This document shows positions 1 to 9,540 of a DNA stretch of 44,836 nucleotides, in pieces (within the stretch, counting starts at the first letter, position 1; every line of letters begins with the position of its first letter). The notes under the pieces are model-generated. The model did no database searches, was not told the origin of the DNA, and saw nothing but the letters and a program-made list of their open reading frames with translations. The stretch comes from Alphaproteobacteria bacterium (GTDB lineage Bacteria > Pseudomonadota > Alphaproteobacteria > ATCC43930 > CGMCC-115725), in contig JAFAYW010000043.1 in the NCBI GenBank assembly GCA_019240125.1, positions 1 through 44,836 on the forward strand, in the 5' to 3' direction. The translations under genes and the position numbers were made by a program.

Positions 1-181
1 TTAATGCTGAATGGCGGACGCGCCACAAATCCACATGCGAATGTCGGGTCTTCAAGATGCGTCAGCGACGAGGAGCCGGGAATGTTCTTAGGATACGCCG
101 TGAGAATGACTCTCATTTACGGCATTAGTATGACATCCCAGCCCGACTCGGCCGCGGCATGTTGTCTGGCCGCGCCCCGGT
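1..181. other. Short region downstream of glmS with no gene seen
   Basis: I see no convincing gene here; the open frames are short and not protein-like. The only structure is a six-base-pair inverted repeat (CGCGGC at 153-158 and GCCGCG at 169-174, loop of 10) lying just past the glmS stop on the minus strand. It lacks a T-run, so it is at best a weak terminator candidate. Confidence 0.4.
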
Positions 182-2005
182 CTATTCGACCGTCACGCTC
201 TTCGCCAGGTTGCGCGGCTGGTCGACATCGGTGCCCTTCAGCACCGCGACGTGATAGGCGAGCAACTGCACCGGGATCGCGTAGAGCAGCGGCGCGACAA
301 ACGGCGCGCAATGCGGGATCGCGATGCCGAAGGCGAGGCGGCCTTCGAGGCGCGCGACGCCCGCCGCATCAGAGATCATCACGACGCGGCCGCCCCGCGC
401 CATGACCTCCTCGACGTTCGACAGCGTCTTTTCAAACAGCGCGTCGGGCGGCGCCAACACAATCACCGGCACGTTGTCGTCGATGAGCGCGATCGGGCCG
501 TGCTTCATCTCGCCGGCGGCATAGCCCTCGGCGTGGATATAGGAGATTTCCTTGAGCTTCAGCGCGCCTTCGAGCGCCAGCGGATAGGCGGTGCCGCGGC
601 CGAGATAAAGCACATCGCGCGCCAGCGCGATCTCGGCGGCGATTTCCTGGATGCGCTCGTCATGGTTCATGATCTCGCTGGCGCGCGACGGGATTTCCGC
701 GAGCTGTCCAGCGAGCGCGGCCTCCTCATCGGCATCGATCGTGCCGCGCGACCGCGCCACCGCAACCGTCAACGCCGCCAGTACCGCAAGCTGTGTCGTG
801 AAGGCCTTGGTCGAGGCGACGCCGATCTCCGGGCCCGCGAGTGTCGGCATGACGATGTCGGCCTCGCGCGCGATCGTGCTCTCGGGCTGGTTCACGACCG
901 CGACGATCTTCTGGCCGCTCTCGCGGCAATAGCGCAATGCCGCCAGCGTGTCGGCCGTCTCGCCCGACTGCGAGATGAACACCGCGGCGCCGTCGCGGGG
1001 CATGGCGGGCGCGCGGTAGCGGAATTCCGAGGCGATATCGATCTCGACCGGGATGCGCGCGATGCTCTCAAGCCAATATTTCGCGACCATGCCGGCGTGG
1101 TAGGAGGTGCCACAAGCAATGATCGTGATCTTGCCGATCGCGCCCAGTGCGAACGGCAGGTCGGGCAGGTGCACGCTGCGGGTCGCCGGGTTGATCAGCG
1201 CCTGCAGGGTGTCGCCGATCACCGCCGGCTGCTCGTAGATTTCCTTTTGCATGAAGTGGCGGTGATTGCCCTTGCCGATCAGCGCGCCCGACAAGGCGGT
1301 CTCGCGGATATCGCGGGTGACGCGCTGATTGGTGCGATCGTAGATCTTCACCTCCTGCGAGGTGATGACCGCCCAATCGCCCTCGTCGAGATAGGTGATG
1401 CGGCGGGTCAGCGGCGCCAGCGCCAGCGAATCCGAGCCGATGAACATCTCGCCGTCGCCATAGCCGATCGCCAGCGGGCTGCCGCGGCGGGCGCAGATCA
1501 GCAGATCGTGCTCGCCGGCGAACAGGAACACGAGGGCGAACGCGCCCTCCAACCGCTCCAGGGTGCGCGCCACTGCCTGGGCCGGGGTCAGCCCCTGGCC
1601 GAGGTGGTGCGTCGTCAGGTTGACGACCGCTTCAGTATCGGTCTGGGTGTGGAAAGTGTGGCCGAGCGCGGTAAGTTCGCGCCGCAATTCCTGGAAATTC
1701 TCGATGATGCCGTTATGCACCACCGCGACCTTGTCGGTGGCGATCGGGTGGGCATTGCCTTCGGTCGGCTGGCCGTGCGTTGCCCAGCGGGTGTGGCCGA
1801 TGCCGATATTGCCCTGCACCGGCTCGCGCTCCAGCCGCGCCGTCAGATTGCCGAGCTTGCCCTCGGCCCGGCGGCGTTCGATCCGGCCATCGATCAGCGT
1901 CGCGATGCCGGCCGAGTCGTAGCCGCGATACTCCAGCCGCCGCAGCCCCTCGATCAGCTCGGCGGCGACCGGCTGCTTCGCGATAATCCCGACGATGCCG
2001 CACAT
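182..2005 (-). CDS. glmS: Glutamine--fructose-6-phosphate aminotransferase (isomerizing)
   Basis: Makes glucosamine-6-phosphate from fructose-6-phosphate and glutamine, the first committed step to UDP-GlcNAc for peptidoglycan and lipopolysaccharide; cytosolic. The product starts Met-Cys-Gly-Ile-Val-Gly, so Cys2 becomes the N-terminal nucleophile of the class II glutamine amidotransferase domain (about residues 1-220). Two SIS sugar-isomerase domains follow (SQSGET and the C-terminal half), ending in the usual KSVTVE tail. The length of 607 residues is normal. The open frame extends 13 codons upstream, but this ATG is preceded by AGGAG and gives the required N-terminal Cys. It lies 52 bp downstream of glmU on the same strand, a classic pairing for the UDP-GlcNAc pathway and probably one operon. 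Confidence 0.97.
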   Translation of the reverse strand: MCGIVGIIAKQPVAAELIEGLRRLEYRGYDSAGIATLIDGRIERRRAEGKLGNLTARLEREPVQGNIGIGHTRWATHGQPTEGNAHPIATDKVAVVHNGIIENFQELRRELTALGHTFHTQTDTEAVVNLTTHHLGQGLTPAQAVARTLERLEGAFALVFLFAGEHDLLICARRGSPLAIGYGDGEMFIGSDSLALAPLTRRITYLDEGDWAVITSQEVKIYDRTNQRVTRDIRETALSGALIGKGNHRHFMQKEIYEQPAVIGDTLQALINPATRSVHLPDLPFALGAIGKITIIACGTSYHAGMVAKYWLESIARIPVEIDIASEFRYRAPAMPRDGAAVFISQSGETADTLAALRYCRESGQKIVAVVNQPESTIAREADIVMPTLAGPEIGVASTKAFTTQLAVLAALTVAVARSRGTIDADEEAALAGQLAEIPSRASEIMNHDERIQEIAAEIALARDVLYLGRGTAYPLALEGALKLKEISYIHAEGYAAGEMKHGPIALIDDNVPVIVLAPPDALFEKTLSNVEEVMARGGRVVMISDAAGVARLEGRLAFGIAIPHCAPFVAPLLYAIPVQLLAYHVAVLKGTDVDQPRNLAKSVTVE

Positions 2006-2057
2006 TCCATTTCTCCTGTACCGAGGGCGCGCCGCACTCCCCAACCTGGCGCGCCAG

Positions 2058-3428
2058 TCACTCCGCTGCCGTCTTCTTCGCCTCTTTTTTCATTTCAAAC
2101 CGCGCCCGTATTTTTGCGGCCCGGCCTGGCTTATTGACTTGTTGCCCTCGCCCCAGCATCAGGGCGTCGGCCGGAACATCGTCCACGACGACACTGCCCG
2201 CCGCGACGATCGCGCCGTCGCCTACTGTCACTGGCGCCACGAGAGCCGTGTTCGAGCCGATAAAGCTGCGTTCGCCGATAACAGTGCGCGATTTGTTGAA
2301 GCCGTCGTAATTGCAGGTGATCGTACCGGCGCCGATATTCGTGCCGGCGCCGATGTCGCTGTCGCCGAGATAGGTGAGATGGCTCGCCTTGACGCCCACG
2401 CCAAGCCGCGACGCCTTGACCTCTACGAAATTGCCAACATGCACATCGGCCTCCAGCATCGCGCCCGGCCGCAACCGGGCAAACGGGCCGACGATGGCAC
2501 CGCTCGCGATGGTGGCGCCCTCGATATGCGAGAAGGCGCGGATGCGCACATTATCGGCGATCGTGACGCCGGCACCCAAGATCACGTTGGGCTCGATCAC
2601 GACATCGCGGCCAAGCCGTGTGTCGGCGGAGAGCCATACCGTCTCGGGAGCAATCAGGGTAGCGCCGTTCTCCATGGCGCGCGCCCGCAGGCGTTGCTGC
2701 AATAGCTGCTCGGCCGCCGCCAACTCGGCGCGATTATTGACACCCAGCAATTCCTCGGCGGGCAACTCGGCGACTACGGCCTTCATCCCTGCGCCACGGG
2801 CCAGGGCGACAATGTCGGTCAGGTAGTATTCTCGCTTGGCATTGTCGTTCCCGATGCGCTCGATCAGCGGCAGGGCCCGGTGCGCCTCGAGCGCCATGAT
2901 GCCGCCGTTGCACAACCCGATCGCCAGTTCCGCGGGCGCGGCATCCTTGGCCTCGACGATCCGGATCAGGTCGCCGTCGCCGTCAAGAACGAGGCGCCCG
3001 TACGCCGCGGGGTCAGCCGGCCGAAAGCCGGCGACCGCAACGCCGACATCGCCCCGTCCATGCCGCGCTTCGAGCAACACGGCAACCGTCTCGGTCCGCA
3101 GCAATGGGGTATCGCCAAACAGCACGAGGATGTCGGTGACAGCGTCGTCCACGGAAAGTGCCTGTCGCGCCGCGCGTACCGCGTCGCCTGTGCCGCGCGG
3201 CGGGGACTGGATCGCGATCGTCGCCGGCGCCACGGCGCGGGCCACCGCGTCCATCCCCTGCCCGGCCACGACGATCGTCTGCGCCGGGTTCAGCGGCGCC
3301 AGCGCATCGAGCACGTGCCGCACCATGGGCTGGCCGGCGATCTCGTGCAGGACTTTCGGGCGGGCCGATTTGAGGCGGGTCCCCTCGCCCGCGGCGAGGA
3401 TGATGGCGGCAAAACGCGCTTGGGTCAT
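2058..3428 (-). CDS. glmU: Bifunctional UDP-GlcNAc pyrophosphorylase / glucosamine-1-phosphate N-acetyltransferase
   Basis: Acetylates glucosamine-1-phosphate and then uridylates it to UDP-GlcNAc. The N-terminal nucleotidyltransferase domain shows LAAGEGTRL with a following PKVLH lysine. The C-terminal half (from about residue 250) is a left-handed beta-helix of hexapeptide repeats with the acetyltransferase signature around NYDGFNK. The protein is 456 residues, typical for the family. I chose the ATG at 3428 because it puts the nucleotide-binding loop right at the N-terminus; the frame runs 24 codons further upstream without family-like sequence. It is the first gene of a glmU-glmS pair and is transcribed divergently from the phosphatase gene at 3546. 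Confidence 0.97.
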   Translation of the reverse strand: MTQARFAAIILAAGEGTRLKSARPKVLHEIAGQPMVRHVLDALAPLNPAQTIVVAGQGMDAVARAVAPATIAIQSPPRGTGDAVRAARQALSVDDAVTDILVLFGDTPLLRTETVAVLLEARHGRGDVGVAVAGFRPADPAAYGRLVLDGDGDLIRIVEAKDAAPAELAIGLCNGGIMALEAHRALPLIERIGNDNAKREYYLTDIVALARGAGMKAVVAELPAEELLGVNNRAELAAAEQLLQQRLRARAMENGATLIAPETVWLSADTRLGRDVVIEPNVILGAGVTIADNVRIRAFSHIEGATIASGAIVGPFARLRPGAMLEADVHVGNFVEVKASRLGVGVKASHLTYLGDSDIGAGTNIGAGTITCNYDGFNKSRTVIGERSFIGSNTALVAPVTVGDGAIVAAGSVVVDDVPADALMLGRGQQVNKPGRAAKIRARFEMKKEAKKTAAE

Positions 3429-3545
3429 CGTGGCAACCGCTGCAAGCGAAACGCGATCAACAAGGCCAGATTCTCCTGTTTCATAACAGCGCGCCAACAC
3501 ACAAATTGTTGCGAACTATGACGTCGGCGGCGCAAAGTTGAAGCG
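3429..3545. promoter_or_regulatory. Divergent intergenic region between glmU and the phosphatase gene
   Basis: These 117 bases separate two divergently transcribed genes and so must hold both promoters. The stretch is locally AT-richer (for example around 3493-3520) than its surroundings. I could not place -35/-10 boxes with confidence. Confidence 0.4.
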
Positions 3546-4220
3546 ATGACAGAATTTCTCCTGGTCTTCGACCTCGATGGGACGCTGATCGACAGCGTTC
3601 CAGATTTGACGAATGCGCTTAACGAAGTATTGCGTGAGCACGGGTATTCGCCGCTGACGCGCGACGAGGTGAAGCCCATGGTCGGCGATGGTGTGCCGGT
3701 CTTACTGGCGCGCGCCTTCGCGGCGCGCGGCGGCAGCTCCGACGAAGCGGCGGCGGTATTGCCGCATTATGTCAAGGTTTACGAGGCCCATTCGACGAAT
3801 CTCACCCGACCCTATCCCGGTGTGGCTGAAACCCTGGCGGCGTTGCGCGACGCCGGCTATCGCACTGCAATCTGTACCAACAAGCTGCAGCAGGCCACTC
3901 TTACGGTCCTGAAGGGGCTCGGCCTCGAATCGCTGTTCGACGATATCGCGGGCGGTGACCGTTACCCGGTGCGGAAGCCGGATGGAGGCCACCTGTTGCG
4001 GCTGATCGCCGGGATGGGCGGCGACGTCACGCGTTCCGTTATGATCGGCGACAGCGAGAACGACGCCGCCGCGGCACAGAACGCCAGAGTGCCCTCGATC
4101 ATGATGCGTTACGGCTATGCTCGTGTCGATCCGGCCACCCTTGGTGGCGTCATGACGCTCGACCGCTTCGACGAACTGCCAGCGGCTCTCGACCGGCTCG
4201 GCTTTACTGCATCAGCTTGA
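3546..4220 (+). CDS. gph: HAD-family phosphoglycolate phosphatase
   Basis: A haloacid dehalogenase superfamily hydrolase of 224 residues. Motif I FDLDGTL supplies the nucleophile Asp9 and acid/base Asp11; a CTNK segment fits motif II, RKPDGG holds the motif III lysine, and GDSENDAAAA is motif IV. The cap sits between motifs I and II, as in phosphoglycolate phosphatases, which dephosphorylate 2-phosphoglycolate formed during DNA repair or oxygenase side reactions. Substrate within the HAD family is hard to assign from sequence, so the Gph name is probable rather than certain. The 3' end overlaps the 3' end of the convergent DUF3108 gene by 17 bases. Confidence 0.88.
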   Translation: MTEFLLVFDLDGTLIDSVPDLTNALNEVLREHGYSPLTRDEVKPMVGDGVPVLLARAFAARGGSSDEAAAVLPHYVKVYEAHSTNLTRPYPGVAETLAALRDAGYRTAICTNKLQQATLTVLKGLGLESLFDDIAGGDRYPVRKPDGGHLLRLIAGMGGDVTRSVMIGDSENDAAAAQNARVPSIMMRYGYARVDPATLGGVMTLDRFDELPAALDRLGFTASA

Positions 4221-5007
4221 GATTGACGCCGCGCCCGCGAATTTCAGCGAGATAGGCGTCGACGACCCCGAGCTGCGTATCCATCTGCATCCGCACCGGC
4301 ACCAGTTCATCGCCGGGAACCAGGCGGGCATACCAGAGAGTACCACCGGTGGCGCCTTCATTTTGCTCGTCATTGTTCGACTCGCGCTCGACACGCACCA
4401 TGCGGCACGCAATCGCGTCTCCCTGATAATTCTGCCCGCCGGACGGCGTCAGGGCGCGGTGTCCGGCATCGCTGAATTGCAGGTCATAGCGATGCCTCCC
4501 GTCGAACACCGCGACACGCATCGCGCAGCTGCCGGTGCGGGCAAGCTGCCGTTCCAGCCGGAAATAGGCGGTCAGATTATCGACGGTACCACGCGTCAAC
4601 CCCTCGGCCACCGGCTGCGGCAAGGGTGGTGTCGAACCGCCGATGACCGTACCGTCCGGACGGTAATCCACGCGGCTGTGCCGCTCCGTGCCGTTGCGGG
4701 TGCTGTCGGCGCGGAAGGAGACTGGCTGCTCCTGGGTCGCGGTCATCCGTCCCTGCACTTCCGAGCGGGTATGTATGTCGACGAATACCTTAGCCATGCC
4801 GGTGGTCGCATAATCGACCCCGACGCTGTAGCCTCCGGCGGTCTCATCGAGATGTGTGTGCAGTGTCAACACCGGCACGCCGGCGGGGCCGAACATCTCC
4901 ATGCGCAGGCTCACCGGTTCGGCCATGGCGATCTGTGGCGCGCCCGCGAGCGCCACGACAATCAGCGATGCCACCCTGCGGCCGCTAACCACTTGCCGAA
5001 CACCCAT
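4204..5007 (-). CDS. DUF3108 domain-containing secreted protein
   Basis: A 267-residue protein with an N-terminal Sec signal (Arg-rich start, hydrophobic stretch at about residues 13-25, Ala-Met-Ala cleavage-type site), so periplasmic or outer-membrane associated. The mature part matches the DUF3108 pattern as I know it: beta-rich sequence, a GTVDNLTA segment, a conserved Cys followed by VFDGRHRYDL, and a C-terminal segment reading VPVRMQMDT. The biochemical function of DUF3108 is unknown. A GGGGGA Shine-Dalgarno-like run lies upstream of the chosen ATG. Its last 17 bases overlap the convergent phosphatase gene. Confidence 0.85.
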   Translation of the reverse strand: MGVRQVVSGRRVASLIVVALAGAPQIAMAEPVSLRMEMFGPAGVPVLTLHTHLDETAGGYSVGVDYATTGMAKVFVDIHTRSEVQGRMTATQEQPVSFRADSTRNGTERHSRVDYRPDGTVIGGSTPPLPQPVAEGLTRGTVDNLTAYFRLERQLARTGSCAMRVAVFDGRHRYDLQFSDAGHRALTPSGGQNYQGDAIACRMVRVERESNNDEQNEGATGGTLWYARLVPGDELVPVRMQMDTQLGVVDAYLAEIRGRGVNLKLMQ

Positions 5008-5052
5008 CGCAGCTATCCCCCGCGGAGGCCACGCAAAGAGTGTGCCCCCGCC

Positions 5053-5081
5053 TTGACATGCTTGTCAGCCCCCTCCTAAAT
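5053..5081 (+). promoter_or_regulatory. Probable sigma70-type promoter for tRNA-Val
   Basis: A perfect -35 box TTGACA (5053-5058) is followed after 17 bases by CTAAAT (5076-5081), which resembles a -10 box. It lies about 50 bases ahead of the tRNA-Val gene, the only plus-strand gene immediately downstream. Confidence 0.6.
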
Positions 5082-5132
5082 GCCGCCCAACGCAAAGGGT
5101 TCCTGGCACACATCAAAGGCAAGGTTCCGGGC

Positions 5133-5207
5133 GGGCGCGTAGCTCAGCGGGAGAGCACTGTCTTCACACGGCAGGGGTCACTGGTTCAATCCCAGTCGCG
5201 CCCACCA
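5133..5207 (+). tRNA. tRNA-Val (anticodon CAC)
   Basis: A complete 75-nt cloverleaf. The acceptor arm is GGGCGCG (5133-5139) with CGCGCCC (5197-5203). The D arm carries TAGCTCAGCGGGAGAGCA. The anticodon stem CTGTC/GGCAG encloses the loop TTCACAC, giving anticodon CAC for valine. The T arm is ACTGGTTCAATCCCAGT, and the encoded 3' end is A-CCA. Confidence 0.96.
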
Positions 5208-5279
5208 TCATTCTCGGATTGTTGCGAACAACCTGGCTGAGACAGCCGGAAAAACCAAAGAAGCATGAGGGGGAGAGCC

Positions 5280-6482
5280 ATGCGCCGCGCTGTTATCGTC
5301 TCGACCGCCCGCACACCCATCGGCAGGGCCTATCGCGGCGCCTTTAACGATACCCAGCCACAGGCTCTCGCCGGCCACGCGATCGCCGAGGCGGTAAAGC
5401 GGTCCGGCGTCGACCCCGGTGAGATCGAGGATGTGATCATCGGCGCCGCCTTGCAGCAGGGTGCGCAGGGCTCGAACATCGCGCGACAGAGCGCACTGCG
5501 CGCCGGTCTCCCCGACACCGTCGCGGCAATGTCGCTCGACCGGCAATGCTCGTCGGGGATGATGGCGATCGCCACCGCCGCCAAGGAAATCATGCATGAC
5601 GGATTGCAGATCGCGGTCGGCGGCGGCGTCGAGTCGATCTCGCTGGTGCAGAACGATCACATGAACCGCTACCGGGCGCAGGACCCCGAGCTGGAGGCCC
5701 ATATCCCAGCGGTCTACATGACGATGATCGAGACCGCTGAAACCGTCGCCGAACGTTACGGCGTATCGCGCGAGGTGCAGGACGAATATGCCCTGCGGTC
5801 CCAGCAGCGTACTGCCGCGGCACAGCAGGCCGGCCGCTTTGACGACGAGATCGCGCCCCTGCCTTCGAACATGCTGGTAACCGACCGCAACACGGGCACC
5901 ACCACCGCGAAACAGGTCACCCTGGGTAAGGACGAAGGCAATCGGCCCGAGACCAACCTCGACGGTCTGTCGGCGCTGAAGCCGGTGTTCAAGGATGGCC
6001 AGCGCATCAAGGAAGGCCGCTTCATCACTGCCGGCAATGCCTCGCAATTGTCGGATGGCGCCTCGGCCGCCGTCTTGATGGAGGAGAGCGAGGCGGAACG
6101 GCGCGGCCTTGCCCCGCTCGGCATCTATCGCGGTATTGCTGTCGCCGGCTGCGCCCCGGACGAGATGGGCATCGGGCCCGTCTTCGCGGTGCCCAAATTG
6201 CTGAAACAGCATGGGCTGACGATCGATGATATCGATCTGTGGGAATTAAACGAGGCGTTTGCCTGTCAGGTGCTCTATTGCCGGGATCGGCTCGGCATTC
6301 CGCATGACCGGCTCAACGTCAATGGCGGCGCTATCTCGATCGGCCACCCCTACGGCATGTCGGGCGCCCGCATGGTCGGGCATGCGCTGATCGAGGGAAA
6401 GCGCCGCAACGCCAAGTATGTCGTGTGCACGATGTGTGTCGGCGGCGGGATGGGGGCGGCGGGCCTTTTCGAGGTCGCGTAG
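5280..6482 (+). CDS. Acetyl-CoA acetyltransferase (thiolase family)
   Basis: A 400-residue thiolase that condenses two acyl-CoA molecules or cleaves a 3-ketoacyl-CoA. The acylated nucleophile is Cys90 in LDRQCSSG. The C-terminal half shows the [12 protein letters not shown] histidine motif and a second Cys in CVGGGMG, so all three catalytic elements are present. I chose the ATG at 5280 because GGGGGAGAG lies directly upstream and the product begins [15 protein letters not shown], the canonical thiolase N-terminus. Sequence alone does not separate a biosynthetic acetoacetyl-CoA thiolase from a beta-oxidation thiolase. It stands alone between tRNA-Val and a convergent membrane-protein gene. Confidence 0.94.
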   Translation: MRRAVIVSTARTPIGRAYRGAFNDTQPQALAGHAIAEAVKRSGVDPGEIEDVIIGAALQQGAQGSNIARQSALRAGLPDTVAAMSLDRQCSSGMMAIATAAKEIMHDGLQIAVGGGVESISLVQNDHMNRYRAQDPELEAHIPAVYMTMIETAETVAERYGVSREVQDEYALRSQQRTAAAQQAGRFDDEIAPLPSNMLVTDRNTGTTTAKQVTLGKDEGNRPETNLDGLSALKPVFKDGQRIKEGRFITAGNASQLSDGASAAVLMEESEAERRGLAPLGIYRGIAVAGCAPDEMGIGPVFAVPKLLKQHGLTIDDIDLWELNEAFACQVLYCRDRLGIPHDRLNVNGGAISIGHPYGMSGARMVGHALIEGKRRNAKYVVCTMCVGGGMGAAGLFEVA

Positions 6483-6483
6483 G

Positions 6484-7293
6484 TCAGCTGAACCGCGCCG
6501 GCACCTCAACCCGCCGGTACAGCGCCGCGAGAAAATCGAAAAACGCCGAGGCGCCGAAGCTCAAGGCAAAGAGCAGCATCAACACCCAGCCATAGGCTGT
6601 GTGTCGCAAGTTCTGCAGCGCCGCGCCCACATCGTGCGCTTCATCGGGCCGCGCATGCCAGGCGGCGGCGATCAGATAAAATCCGATCAATGCGAGCGTG
6701 ACGCCGCGGCCGCTAACCCCATAGCGGCTGATCGGCCGCGTCGCCTTCTTATCGTCCGCCGGCATGTCGAGCTTCTGCTCGACATCGCGCGTCCAGGCCC
6801 AGATCAGGAGCCCACCCCCGCCCACGATCAGGGCCGCCCCGGTAACGCCCACCGCCCAGCGGCCAAACGGGTGACCGAACAGCCAGGCCACCCAGAGGTG
6901 CAGTTCGTGTTCGCCGCCCTTGTGCCACCCGATCGCCACGCCAAGCAATATGACCACGAGCCCGAGATAAAGCGCTGCATCGCCGAGCATCCCCACGGCC
7001 ATCATGCCGGTCCGGAAATTGTGGGCGGCAAGGCAGCGGCGCGCGCCTTCGATCGCAAGCCATCCGGCGAAGCACAGCAATCCCAGGCTGATCGCCATGA
7101 CCAGCACCCCGCCAAACGGCCAGTGCGACACCGCCTGCATTGCATCGGTCAGGCCGTGGGCGTGCTCACCGCTGCGCAGTGCGGCGGCGACCGTAAACCC
7201 GCCGATCAGCAGATAGACAATGCCCCGGGTGGTGAATCCGATCCGCGCCAGCAGGGGAGCCGCCGCGGCCGGCGTTTGAGCGATGGCGGTCAA
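6484..7293 (-). CDS. DUF1206 family integral membrane protein
   Basis: A 269-residue protein with about six hydrophobic helices arranged as three similar hairpin units. Each unit carries the GFTTRGIVYLLIG or GVSGRGVTLALIG type signature, and together these define DUF1206. Function of this family is unknown; it is an inner-membrane protein. The only start in a sensible place is TTG at 7293, with a GAGG about 11 bases upstream, so the start is less sure than the body. The gene is convergent with the thiolase, separated by one base. Confidence 0.85.
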   Translation of the reverse strand: MTAIAQTPAAAAPLLARIGFTTRGIVYLLIGGFTVAAALRSGEHAHGLTDAMQAVSHWPFGGVLVMAISLGLLCFAGWLAIEGARRCLAAHNFRTGMMAVGMLGDAALYLGLVVILLGVAIGWHKGGEHELHLWVAWLFGHPFGRWAVGVTGAALIVGGGGLLIWAWTRDVEQKLDMPADDKKATRPISRYGVSGRGVTLALIGFYLIAAAWHARPDEAHDVGAALQNLRHTAYGWVLMLLFALSFGASAFFDFLAALYRRVEVPARFS

Positions 7294-7387
7294 TGGTTCG
7301 CAACCTCAAGGATAAGCGATTATAAAAACGGCACAGCGGTGGGAAACGGTCCGCTCCCCACCAACAGCGCGTAAAGAAAGGCCCGCG

Positions 7388-8758
7388 ATGACCCTGATCG
7401 ACGGTATTGCCGAGCGCATCGGCGCGATCCATTACGGCGGTCTGCCGGTCGAGGCGATCGCCCGGGCCAGGACAGCCATCCTCGACACCGTCGGCGTCAC
7501 GCTAGCCGGAGCGCGGGAGCCGTGCGCGGAGATTGTTGCGCGCAGTATCCGCCTCGGCGCCGACACGAGCGGCGAATGCCTGATCTTCGGCAGCAATCGG
7601 CGTACCGGGGCCCTCGATGCGGCGTTGATCAACGGCACCGCCTCACACGCCCTCGATTTTGACGATGTCAGCAACTCGTTGGGCGGGCATCCCTCGGCGC
7701 CGATCCTGCCGGCGTTGTTCGCGCTCGCGGAATTGCTCGACAGCGATGGGCGGGCCTTTGTCACCGCCTATGTCGCGGGGTTCGAGACCGAAACGCGGAT
7801 CGGCCGCGGCGTACATTTCCATCATTACGAAAAGGGGTGGCACCCGACCGCGACGCTCGGCGTGTTCGGCGCCGCTGCCGCATGCTGCCACCTGCTTGGG
7901 CTCGATAACGCCCGTACCGCGCAGGCGCTGGCCATCGCCGCGTCGCTGGCGGCGGGGCTGAAGGCCAATTTCGGTACGATGACAAAGCCGCTGCATGTCG
8001 GCCACACCGCTCGCAGCGGTCTGTTCGCGGCGCAACTGGCCCGCGAGGGATTTACCGCCAATCCGGGCGCTCTCGAGCACAAGCAGGGTTTCCTGATGGT
8101 GTTTAACGGCGAAGGCAATTTCGACGCCGGCAGGATCCTCGCCGATTGGGGCAGGCCCTATGACATCGTCTCGCCCGGCCTCGGTATCAAACAGCACCCG
8201 TGCTGCGGCAGCACGCACCCGGCGATCGACGCGATGCTCTTGTTACGCGCCGAGCACGACATCCCCCCCGCCAAGGTCGCGCGCATCGATTCGTGGACGC
8301 ATCCGCGGCGTCTCGCCCATACCGATCGCCCCGACCCGCAATCCGGCCTCGACGCCAAGTTCAGCGTGCAATACTGCCTGGCGCGCGCCCTGTTGCGCGG
8401 CCGCATCCGGCTCGAGGATTTCGAGGGCGAGGCATTCAACGAGGCCGAGCCGCGCGCCTTGATGCAGCGCATCCACGCAGCGCCGCACCCGGAGACGGAA
8501 GCCGGCGGCGGCGAGCCTCTCGGAGCCGAAATCCGCGTCACCTTCGATGATGGCCGCACCATCGCAAAGCGGGTGGGTAGCGCATTGGGCCGTGGCGCCG
8601 ACAACCCGCTGCCGGCCGCGGCACTCACCGGAAAATTCGCTGATTGCGCCGCCCGCGCCCTGCCAAAGGCACAGGCCGAGGAACTGCAACGCTCGCTATG
8701 GCAGCTCGACGAGGCGCCAAGCCTGCGACGGATCATCGCGTTGATGGGTGCTGCGTAG
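7388..8758 (+). CDS. MmgE/PrpD family protein
   Basis: A 456-residue member of the MmgE/PrpD family, which includes 2-methylcitrate dehydratase and other dehydratases or isomerases. Typical features are the alpha-helical N-terminal region with LDTVGVTLAG, the NGTASHALDFDD motif at about residues 80-91, the segment around HHYEKGWHPTATLG, and a C-terminal lid with KQHPCCGSTHPAIDA. It is complete. No other methylcitrate-cycle gene is nearby, so propionate catabolism is not supported, and many homologues of this kind have unknown substrates. A weak AAAGG ribosome-binding site lies six bases ahead of the ATG. Confidence 0.9.
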   Translation: MTLIDGIAERIGAIHYGGLPVEAIARARTAILDTVGVTLAGAREPCAEIVARSIRLGADTSGECLIFGSNRRTGALDAALINGTASHALDFDDVSNSLGGHPSAPILPALFALAELLDSDGRAFVTAYVAGFETETRIGRGVHFHHYEKGWHPTATLGVFGAAAACCHLLGLDNARTAQALAIAASLAAGLKANFGTMTKPLHVGHTARSGLFAAQLAREGFTANPGALEHKQGFLMVFNGEGNFDAGRILADWGRPYDIVSPGLGIKQHPCCGSTHPAIDAMLLLRAEHDIPPAKVARIDSWTHPRRLAHTDRPDPQSGLDAKFSVQYCLARALLRGRIRLEDFEGEAFNEAEPRALMQRIHAAPHPETEAGGGEPLGAEIRVTFDDGRTIAKRVGSALGRGADNPLPAAALTGKFADCAARALPKAQAEELQRSLWQLDEAPSLRRIIALMGAA

Positions 8759-8760
8759 CG

Positions 8761-9540
8761 CTACCCCTCAGTAAGGAACGGCTCGGTCAGCGCGAGAAAC
8801 ACCGCCGGCTGCTCTGCATGCAGCCAGTGGCCGGCCGCGGTGACGCGCTCTATGCGGGCATGCGGGAACAGACGGTGGATCGCCGGCTCGTGTTCCGCCC
8901 GCAAATAGTCGGAAAGAGCACCTGCCACAAATAGGGCCGGTCCTTCATAGCGGGCGCCCATCGGCACGGTCGGGGTGCCGACCAGCTCCGGCATGGCCCT
9001 GCCGATGGCCGCCAGATTGATCCGCCAACGCGGCGGCTGCCCGGGATCGAATACCAGATTCTGCAACAGGAAGCCGCGCTCGGGCGCGTCCGGCACCGCA
9101 ACCGCGAGTTGCTGGTCGGCTTCGGCGCGGCGCTTGAGGGCGCCGAGGTCGAGCCTGCGCATCGCCCGCACATAGGGATCGTGACGCGGAGGATAAGCCG
9201 CCGGCGCAATATCCACCACCACCAGCCGCGCGACGCACTCCGGATGGGTCAGCGCCAGCAGCATCGCCGCCTTGCCCCCCATACTGTGGCCGATCAGAGC
9301 GCAACGAGTGATGCCGCGGGCCTGCAATGTCGCCCGCACGTCCTCCGCCATCTCCGGATAGCTCATCGTGTCCGCCCAGGGCGAGCTACCGTGATTGCGC
9401 ATATCGAAGGCGATTACATGGAAACGCTGCGCCAGTCGCTGCGCGATCGACGCCCAGTTGCGTGCCGAACCGAAGAGGCCGTGCAGAATGGCGACGGGCG
9501 CGCCCGAGCCGCTTTCGGTCGTATTCAACTGCAACGGCAT
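8761..9540 (-). CDS. Alpha/beta-fold hydrolase (YbfF-like esterase)
   Basis: A 259-residue alpha/beta hydrolase. The oxyanion-hole HGLFGSARNW lies near residue 20, the nucleophile elbow GHSMGG places Ser86, an Asp follows late in FVAGALSDYL, and the catalytic His is in AAGHWLHAEQP. The N-terminal pattern LHGLFGSARNW with FDMRNHG resembles YbfF-type esterases that cleave short-chain acyl esters or acyl-CoA. The ATG at 9540 is preceded by GAGGGC; the frame continues 18 codons upstream with no family-like sequence. It ends two bases from the MmgE/PrpD gene, in convergent orientation. Confidence 0.92.
   Translation of the reverse strand: MPLQLNTTESGSGAPVAILHGLFGSARNWASIAQRLAQRFHVIAFDMRNHGSSPWADTMSYPEMAEDVRATLQARGITRCALIGHSMGGKAAMLLALTHPECVARLVVVDIAPAAYPPRHDPYVRAMRRLDLGALKRRAEADQQLAVAVPDAPERGFLLQNLVFDPGQPPRWRINLAAIGRAMPELVGTPTVPMGARYEGPALFVAGALSDYLRAEHEPAIHRLFPHARIERVTAAGHWLHAEQPAVFLALTEPFLTEG

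Noticed and set aside
251..2137. 628-codon plus-strand open frame over glmS
   Set aside because: It is a shadow of glmS with Arg/Asp/His-rich sequence and no family signature.
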